Assembly (NCBI GenBank): GCA_947177685.1
Contig: CAMWVE010000025.1
Span: 1-42,867, forward strand
Direction: 5' to 3'
From: an uncultured Porphyromonadaceae bacterium
Lineage (GTDB): Bacteria > Bacteroidota > Bacteroidia > Bacteroidales > Muribaculaceae
DNA length: 42,867 bases
Shown piece after piece: positions 38,142-42,867 of the stretch. The notes beneath the pieces were generated by a model. That model saw only the letters and a list, made by a program, of their open reading frames with translations, was not told the DNA's origin and made no database searches. Position 1 is the stretch's first letter. Every line of letters starts with the position of its first letter. Position numbers and translations under genes: made by a program.

Positions 38142-39463
38142 AGGGCATTCACAATTTCGGTTAAACAATCCATATCTTCTTTGGTCTGCAACTCTGTGAC
38201 AGCCACGGTCATCCGATGGTCATCGAGAGCCACGCCGGCGAGTATGCCCCGCTCCATGGCGCGGGTGATGATTTCCGATGCGGCAGTCTCGGTGGTGATG
38301 CAGAACTCGTTCAGGAAAGGCTTGTCGGGATAGGTGAGCTTCACCTTGCCGGTAGCCTGCAGTTTCTCAGCCAGATAGTGCGCTCCGTTCTGACCCTGAC
38401 GATTGATTTCGCGGAGTCCTTCGGCACCGGTCAGCGACAGGTAAACGGTCACGAAAAGAGCCATCAGACCCTGATTAGAGCAGATGTTGCTGGTGGCTTT
38501 CTCACGGCGTATATGCTGCTCGCGCGCCTGAAGGGTAAGCACGAACACGCGGCGTCCGTCGTTGTCGACAGTCTGACCTACAATGCGTCCGGGCAGCTTG
38601 CGGATAAGGGCGTTCCTACAGCACATGAATCCGAGATAGGGACCGCCGAAACTCAGCGGAATACCGAGCGACTGGGCATCGCCCACAGCCACGTCGGCGC
38701 CCCATTCGGCAGGTGTTTTCAGCACTGCCAGATCGGAGGCTATGCAGTTCATGATGAAAAGCGCTTTGGCAGCCTTGCACAGGTCGGCATATCCGGTGTA
38801 ATCCTCGATGATGCCATAGCGGTTGCGCTGCGCAACTATCACGCCTGCCACATTTTTGTCGTCAAGCATGGCTGCAAGCGCCTCGCGGTCAGTGACCCCA
38901 TCCTTTTCCGGAATCAGATCCACGGTGACGCCGTGATAGCGGGCATAAGTGGCGACAACATCAAGCACTGCCTTGCGCATGGTCGATGACACCAGCACAC
39001 GGTTACGCTTACGCGCATGCGCCACTGCCATCATCATTGCCTCGGCTGTGGCGGTGGTTCCGTCATACATCGATGCGTTTGACACATCCATGCCCGTGAG
39101 GCGGCACATCATTGTCTGATATTCAAAAATGTAATGCAGCGTGCCCTGCGAAATTTCGGGCTGATAGGGGGTGTAGGCAGTCAGAAATTCCGAGCGGCTG
39201 ACGATATAGGAGACGGCGGCAGGGGTGTCATGGTCATAGTAACCGTTGCCGGCAAAGCATACGAGCCGGCTGTTCTGCGCGCCTAAAGTGTCGAAAAATT
39301 CGCGTACCTGACGCTCGCTCATCTCCGAGGGGACATCATATTCCCCTTTGAAGAGCAACTGCTCCGGCACGTCGGAATAAAGCTCCTCCAGACGGCTGAC
39401 GCCGCAACGCTCAAGCATGCGATCGATGTCAGCCTGAGTGTGAGGAAGATAGCGGTGTGACAT
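38138..39463 (-). CDS. gcvPA: Glycine dehydrogenase (decarboxylating) subunit 1, 441 aa
   Basis: The non-PLP-lysine half of the P-protein, recognised by SHRYLPHTQADIDRMLERCG, FAGNGYYDHDTPAAVSYI, RSEFLTAYTPYQPEISQGTL, ITGMDVSNASMYDG-type sequence (RLTGMDVSNASMYDGTTA) and SFGGPYLGFMCC. Length is typical. It forms an alpha2beta2 tetramer with GcvPB, encoded immediately downstream in a 4-nt overlap. It begins 12 nt after the gcvH stop. Confidence 0.95.
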   Translation of the reverse strand: MSHRYLPHTQADIDRMLERCGVSRLEELYSDVPEQLLFKGEYDVPSEMSERQVREFFDTLGAQNSRLVCFAGNGYYDHDTPAAVSYIVSRSEFLTAYTPYQPEISQGTLHYIFEYQTMMCRLTGMDVSNASMYDGTTATAEAMMMAVAHARKRNRVLVSSTMRKAVLDVVATYARYHGVTVDLIPEKDGVTDREALAAMLDDKNVAGVIVAQRNRYGIIEDYTGYADLCKAAKALFIMNCIASDLAVLKTPAEWGADVAVGDAQSLGIPLSFGGPYLGFMCCRNALIRKLPGRIVGQTVDNDGRRVFVLTLQAREQHIRREKATSNICSNQGLMALFVTVYLSLTGAEGLREINRQGQNGAHYLAEKLQATGKVKLTYPDKPFLNEFCITTETAASEIITRAMERGILAGVALDDHRMTVAVTELQTKEDMDCLTEIVNAL

Positions 39464-39475
39464 AACTGCTGCGGA

Positions 39476-39850
39476 TTAATGTTTTTCTTTTTCGCACAGT
39501 TCCTTGTAGGCTTCCTCGTCAAGGAGTTCCTCAAGCTGTGAGGGGTCAGTCATCTCTATCTTGATAATCCAGTTCTCCATGGCGTTCTCGTTGACCAGAC
39601 GGGGGTTGTCAATCAGATGCTCGTTGATTTCCACAACGGCGCCGCTCACGGGAGCGATAAGGTCGCTGGCAGCTTTCACACTTTCGATGGCACCGAAATC
39701 CTCACCTGCCTCAATGTCATCGCCAACTTCGGGCATATCAACGTAAACCACATTGCCCAGAGCATGCTGCGCATAGTCCGAGATGCCGATGTAACCGATG
39801 TTTCCGTCAACTTTGATATATTCGTGCGAAGGGGAATAGTAAATTTTCAT
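39476..39850 (-). CDS. gcvH: Glycine cleavage system H protein, 124 aa
   Basis: The lipoyl carrier that shuttles the aminomethyl group between GcvP, GcvT and LpdA. It shows YSPSHEYIKVDGNIGYIGISDYAQHALG, then the lipoylation hairpin DFGAIESVKAASDLIAPVSG with the modified Lys in ESVKA, and the C-terminal NENAMENWIIKIEM. Normal length. It lies 5 nt after gcvT and 12 nt before gcvPA. Confidence 0.97.
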   Translation of the reverse strand: MKIYYSPSHEYIKVDGNIGYIGISDYAQHALGNVVYVDMPEVGDDIEAGEDFGAIESVKAASDLIAPVSGAVVEINEHLIDNPRLVNENAMENWIIKIEMTDPSQLEELLDEEAYKELCEKEKH

Positions 39851-39855
39851 AATGC

Positions 39856-40953
39856 TTATTTTTTATAGTTTTTGTTATAGAATTTCTTTTTCACGACTGT
39901 GGCAGGGAAGGTCTTGCGACGGATTTTGATCTGCACGGGTGTTCCGAGAGCCGCATATTCGGCATCGACAAGCGCCATGGCTATGCTTTTGTCAACGGAG
40001 ATGGCATGGTAGCCGGTTGTCACTTCGCCGATGGTTTCGCCAGCCTCGTTGAGCACTTCGTAGCCGTGGCGGGGTATGGCGCGGTCGGTCATTTCCATAC
40101 CCACGAGTTTGCGCTTCACGCCTTCGGCTTTCTGAGCCGCAATGGCATCCTTGCCTATGAATTCGGGCTTGTCGAGTTTCACGAATATGCCCAGTCCGGC
40201 TTCTATGGGTGTAATTTCATCCGTCAACTCGTCGCCATAGAGCGGCAGACCCACTTCGAAGCGGAGGGTGTCGCGGCATCCGAGTCCGCAAGGCTCAACC
40301 TTACCCGACTCTATCAGAATATCCCATATTTTCCGGGTCACCTCATGCGAGGCGTATATCTCGAATCCGTCCTCGCCGGTGTAGCCTGTGCGGCTTATGA
40401 TGATAGGCTCGCCCTGCCACTGCTGCTGTTCGAAGCAATAGAAAGGAATCTGCTCGCATTTTATGCCGAGAAGTTCCGTAACAAGCTGCTCAGCTTTGGG
40501 TCCCTGAATGGCAAGTTCGCCGTAGGAGTCGCTCAGGTGACCGATTTTCACATCGAAACCTTCGGCATTTTTCTCAATCCATGCCACATCCTTGTCAATG
40601 TTGGCAGCATTGATTACAAGCAAAAAGTCATTTTCACCGCGTTTGTAAACAAGCAGGTCATCAACCACGCCGCCGGTGCTATGGAGCATCATGCCGTAGA
40701 AGCACTTTCCTGACGCAGCGCCGGTCAGGTCATTTGTGAATATGTGGTTCACGAAACGTTCGGCATCTCTGCCTGTTACTGCCACTTCGCCCATGTGCGA
40801 AACATCGAACACACCGCAGGCGGTGCGCACTGCATTGTGTTCCTCAACAATTCCTTTATACTGGATTGGCATATCGAAGCCTCCGAAAGGGCTCATCTGT
40901 GCACCGAGCGCCACATGGCGGTCGTGCAAACATGTAACTTTAAGTTCTTCCAT
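39856..40953 (-). CDS. gcvT: Aminomethyltransferase (T protein), 365 aa
   Basis: Transfers the methylene group from GcvH to tetrahydrofolate, releasing ammonia. It shows PFGGFDMPIQYKGIVEEHNAVR, GVFDVSHMGEVAVTG, LLVINAANIDKDVAWI, SRTGYTGEDGFEIYA, CGLGCRDTLRFEVGLPLYGDEL (with the conserved Asp in RDTLR) and the C-terminal GEVTTGYHAISVDKSIAMALV. First gene of the operon gcvT-gcvH-gcvPA-gcvPB-lpdA. The promoter lies about 20 nt upstream. I see no glycine riboswitch: the leader would be only about 15 nt. Confidence 0.96.
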   Translation of the reverse strand: MEELKVTCLHDRHVALGAQMSPFGGFDMPIQYKGIVEEHNAVRTACGVFDVSHMGEVAVTGRDAERFVNHIFTNDLTGAASGKCFYGMMLHSTGGVVDDLLVYKRGENDFLLVINAANIDKDVAWIEKNAEGFDVKIGHLSDSYGELAIQGPKAEQLVTELLGIKCEQIPFYCFEQQQWQGEPIIISRTGYTGEDGFEIYASHEVTRKIWDILIESGKVEPCGLGCRDTLRFEVGLPLYGDELTDEITPIEAGLGIFVKLDKPEFIGKDAIAAQKAEGVKRKLVGMEMTDRAIPRHGYEVLNEAGETIGEVTTGYHAISVDKSIAMALVDAEYAALGTPVQIKIRRKTFPATVVKKKFYNKNYKK

Positions 40954-40974
40954 GGAGATAATAGATTAGTGTCA

Positions 40975-41004
40975 CAAATTTACTAAATCTATTCTAATTC
41001 CAAA
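40975..41004 (-). promoter_or_regulatory. Promoter of the glycine-cleavage operon
   Basis: Minus strand: TTTG (41004-41001), an 18-nt spacer, TAAATTTG (40982-40975). Start near 40968, about 15 nt upstream of the gcvT ATG. Confidence 0.6.
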
Positions 41005-41104
41005 ACAAGAAAGGCAGTTTTTTCTTCATGCGGGTGTAGCAAAACTCAAATTTGACAACAGCATGGACGCCTGACGCTCCACGGAGTCACGGCTCAAAAC
41101 AGCA

Positions 41105-41136
41105 GAAGGACGAACCATGCTGTTGGTCCGTCCTTC
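41105..41136 (-). terminator. Terminator after the secreted protein gene
   Basis: GAAGGACG-A-ACCA (41105-41117) pairs with TGGT-C-CGTCCTTC (41124-41136), with one internal mismatch and a 6-nt loop. On the minus strand it is followed by TGCTGTTTTGAG. It lies 25 nt beyond the stop at 41161. Confidence 0.65.
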
Positions 41137-41160
41137 CGTAAAGGGTTAAAGGTGTGAAAT

Positions 41161-42486
41161 TTATTTTGCAATCATCTTGATCACTGTGTTGCCCTGACGT
41201 TTGATGATGAACTGACCTTTTGCAGGATTTTCGATGCGCTGACCCTGCAGGTTGAAGTATTCTGCGGGAGTGAGGCTATCTGATTCTTCAGCGAGCACGT
41301 TGTTTACACCGCTTGTAGGATCCTTGAAAGTGATGGTAGCTTTCATAGCTTCGGCGCGATCGGTCCAAGTGTACATTTTATCTTGTGCGGTCAGATAATT
41401 GAAACGGCATGTTGGAATGTTAATCACTGTATTTCCTTCGCCATCTTCTGTTATTGTTGACCATTCGGGAACATCATCGGCAAGAGCCTGTTTGATGACA
41501 GCGCTTGTGTAACCTTGAGCAGCCCAGAAACCTTCAACATTTATGCAGACCACCTTGTTTGCTCCGTTAGTGAATCCTGAGTAAACGCCGGGGGTAACAA
41601 CCACAAAATCAGGCTCTGTGACATCAATTACGATATAACCTGTTTGACCGCCACCCATGGGGAAACCTGAAATAGACTGAACGTAGGGATTTTCTACGAG
41701 AATCAGTTTCTCATCTTCGTTATTACGAGCGATTTTCACTTGCAGAGGGAAATCTTCAGCTTCTGCATAAGTACCGTCATTGTATTTGAGTCCGGGGATT
41801 ACCCAGCCGTCAAACATTGTAGCAGTTGCGATTTCAGTCCATTCTGAGAGATCAATGTCACCGGAAGGTTCTACATACGGAGTAAATTCATTGAATGCAG
41901 TGAGTTTCCACCAGCCAAGACCCTCGTTTTCAAAATCACCAACGGCGAAAACATATTCATCGGGGAAAATGATAGTGGTGCCATCGATGATACCTGTGAT
42001 TGATTCGCCTGCGTATGCACCCTCGACAATGTCGCCGTCATCAGTTACAGACTTGATATAGAAATAGTTATGATCGCCGGCAGCATCCTGACCGAGATCC
42101 TGCTTATTGGGAAGTGTTACAGTACCTGCTGCGAGATTGACAGTAGCAGTAATGGGGGTTGTCATACCTGAACCTGCGGGAACAATACCCGAAATAGAGA
42201 TTGTGCCTCTTAACGGGTTGGTAACCTTAATTTCAACAATAGCTGTTTTGTTACCGCGGTCGTTGTTAAGCAAACCATAGTATGACCAATCATAGTCACC
42301 TGCCATATCGCTGATTGAGCTGAAATCAACAGCCTGAGTGCTGACAGTTGCATGTGTGGTGAGGGGAGTGATTGATTCTACAGCCTTAAAGGGCTTCTGA
42401 ATTTTGGTTACTTCTGTCTGGCGTCCTTGAGCGGAGGCGGATAAAGCGAGAAGTGCAATGGTTGCAAAGGTGTAAATTTTCTTCAT
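41161..42486 (-). CDS. Secreted protein with sorting-type C-terminal tail, 441 aa
   Basis: A signal peptide (MKKIYTFATIALLALSASAQ) precedes about 380 residues of beta-rich, acidic, extracellular-looking sequence (SDMAGDYDWSYYGLLNN; VFAVGDFENEGLGWWKLTAF; PFTMS-free; no catalytic motif). The last 35 residues, EYFNLQGQRIENPAKGQFIIKRQGNTVIK, match the type-A sorting-tail pattern (YYNLQGxRxxxPxxGxFIxxxG) frequent on secreted proteins of Prevotella and Muribaculaceae. Function not recognised. It is a single-gene unit with its own strong promoter (42558-42589) and terminator (41105-41136). Two paired stretches, WTEIATATMFDGWVIPGL and the earlier DYDWSYYG region, suggest repeated calycin-like sheets, but this is only an impression. 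Confidence 0.8.
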   Translation of the reverse strand: MKKIYTFATIALLALSASAQGRQTEVTKIQKPFKAVESITPLTTHATVSTQAVDFSSISDMAGDYDWSYYGLLNNDRGNKTAIVEIKVTNPLRGTISISGIVPAGSGMTTPITATVNLAAGTVTLPNKQDLGQDAAGDHNYFYIKSVTDDGDIVEGAYAGESITGIIDGTTIIFPDEYVFAVGDFENEGLGWWKLTAFNEFTPYVEPSGDIDLSEWTEIATATMFDGWVIPGLKYNDGTYAEAEDFPLQVKIARNNEDEKLILVENPYVQSISGFPMGGGQTGYIVIDVTEPDFVVVTPGVYSGFTNGANKVVCINVEGFWAAQGYTSAVIKQALADDVPEWSTITEDGEGNTVINIPTCRFNYLTAQDKMYTWTDRAEAMKATITFKDPTSGVNNVLAEESDSLTPAEYFNLQGQRIENPAKGQFIIKRQGNTVIKMIAK

Positions 42487-42530
42487 AACAAACCTTTTTT
42501 TAATTAATAAACCTATTTTGTTTTTACCGG

Positions 42531-42548
42531 TAGATAAACGTTTACCTA
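42531..42548. promoter_or_regulatory. Palindrome at the predicted start site of the secreted protein gene
   Basis: TAG-A-TAAACGTTTA-C-CTA: a perfect 10-bp core (42535-42544) with 3-bp flanking arms. It lies 2 nt downstream of the predicted start (about 42551) of the minus-strand gene, a good place for a repressor. Confidence 0.4.
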
Positions 42549-42557
42549 TTACGCCTG

Positions 42558-42589
42558 CAAATGTATGTAGAAAAATTTAATCCACCAAA
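42558..42589 (-). promoter_or_regulatory. Promoter of the secreted protein gene
   Basis: Minus strand: TTTG (42589-42586), a 20-nt spacer, TACATTTG (42565-42558). The predicted leader is about 65 nt. The remaining sequence to the window end (42590-42867) is AT-rich, then repeat-bearing, with no gene that I can support. Confidence 0.7.
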
Positions 42590-42668
42590 CAATTTTTAAT
42601 AAAAATTTCAGTTTCCGTAATTTTTTTTAACCAATCTCAAAAAATTGCTTATAATTTGCCCCAAAAGA

Positions 42669-42732
42669 ACGGAGCGGATGCCTCCGGCTTCCGCATTAGC
42701 AGACGGAGCGGATGACTCCGGCTTCCGCATTA
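42669..42732. repeat. Two 30-bp direct repeats (34-bp period) with internal hairpin
   Basis: Copies at 42669-42698 and 42703-42732 differ at one base and are 4 nt apart. Each begins ACGGAGCGGATG, continues CTCCGGCTTCCGC and can fold (CGGAG with CTCCG, or GCGGA with TCCGC). REP-like character. Confidence 0.8.
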
Positions 42733-42768
42733 CTCGGAGCTCTCTGAGTTTTCCGACAATTCAAAAAA
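42733..42768. repeat. 9-bp-period CTCCGAG repeat, site D
   Basis: CTCGGAGCT, CTCTGAGTT, TTCCGACAA, TTCAAAAAA: degenerate units of the same period, directly joined to the 30-bp repeats. Further CTCGGA/CTCCACGAAG-like sequence follows to about 42790. Confidence 0.55.
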
Positions 42769-42847
42769 CCTCGGACACTCCACGAAGTATCCCTACAACA
42801 TACTTAATACCAACAATTTAACGCCAAATTTGACGCCATCCCTGTAG

Positions 42848-42867
42848 GGACGCAACGTGGTGCGTCC
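42848..42867. repeat. GGACGCA inverted repeat at the window end
   Basis: GGACGCA (42848-42854), a 6-nt loop, TGCGTCC (42861-42867). The preceding TGTAGGGAC (42843-42851) is the exact complement of GTCCCTACA at window positions 1-9. This looks like a dispersed intergenic repeat cut by both window ends. Confidence 0.6.

Noticed and set aside
40954-41104. Glycine riboswitch upstream of gcvT
   Set aside because: The promoter leaves only about 15 nt of leader, and no paired aptamer-like structure is visible.
42669-42732. The two 30-bp repeats as a minimal CRISPR array
   Set aside because: The gap between copies is only 4 nt, far too short for a spacer, and no cas gene is present.

Overview
The window reads as chromosomal DNA of a gut Bacteroidales bacterium, most likely Muribaculaceae (S24-7 group; genus not determinable by eye). 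Support: Bacteroidetes-type promoters (TTTG, 18-21 nt, TAnnTTTG) before most transcription units, AT-rich leaders instead of strong Shine-Dalgarno sites, a NagZ/beta-lactamase fusion, PAP2 with a PSCH motif, a DUF4421 barrel, a secreted protein ending in a sorting-type tail, and an Mrp ATPase without the CxxC pair. I found no rRNA, tRNA, CRISPR array, insertion sequence or phage gene.

Layout. (1) 114-1073: a GNAT/FemAB-like protein. (2) 8040-1109, minus strand: periplasmic 5'-nucleotidase, NagZ/beta-lactamase fusion, phosphoethanolamine transferase and argB, packed with gaps of about 6 nt. (3) 8189-11043, plus: an ABC exporter operon with its own YtrA-type GntR repressor, a candidate operator over its start site, a membrane-anchored beta-rich protein and an unannotated 26-residue membrane peptide. 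(4) 11188-15624, plus: trmB, mrp, aroQ, an O-methyltransferase, a HAD phosphatase and ribF, mostly with overlapping stop/start codons. (5) 15798-16585: a small AT-richer two-gene module (59-residue protein plus GNAT enzyme) that looks like a toxin-antitoxin pair and lies between 15-bp direct repeats. (6) 16702-20710, plus: a short secreted protein, two tandem FdtA/QdtA-like ketoisomerases, a DegT-family sugar aminotransferase and an MscS channel. (7) 25079-20818, minus: an oxalate operon, frc-oxc-AEC transporter, in the same gene order as E. coli yfdWUV. (8) 32039-25229, minus: alaS, a membrane protein, an LtaS-like sulfatase, PAP2 and DUF4421. (9) 32142-35317, plus: M23 peptidase, MerR regulator and a Uup-type ABC-F ATPase, divergent from alaS through interleaved promoters. 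(10) 40953-35390, minus: the complete glycine-cleavage operon gcvT-gcvH-gcvPA-gcvPB-lpdA. (11) 42486-41161, minus: a secreted protein with a sorting-type tail.

How the genes work together. The oxalate operon would import oxalate, activate it to oxalyl-CoA and decarboxylate it to formyl-CoA. The glycine-cleavage operon makes CO2, ammonia, NADH and methylene-tetrahydrofolate. Units 2, 6 and 8 all serve the cell envelope (peptidoglycan recycling, lipid headgroup transfer, deoxyaminosugar synthesis).

The less expected content is outside ordinary genes: a perfect 16-bp inverted repeat inside the start of the phosphoethanolamine transferase gene, a 9-bp-period CTCCGAG repeat family at four intergenic sites (three directly behind stop codons), short tandem duplications of gene 3' ends at two loci, hairpins in both gaps of the oxalate operon, and the GNAT pair with its palindromic promoter.
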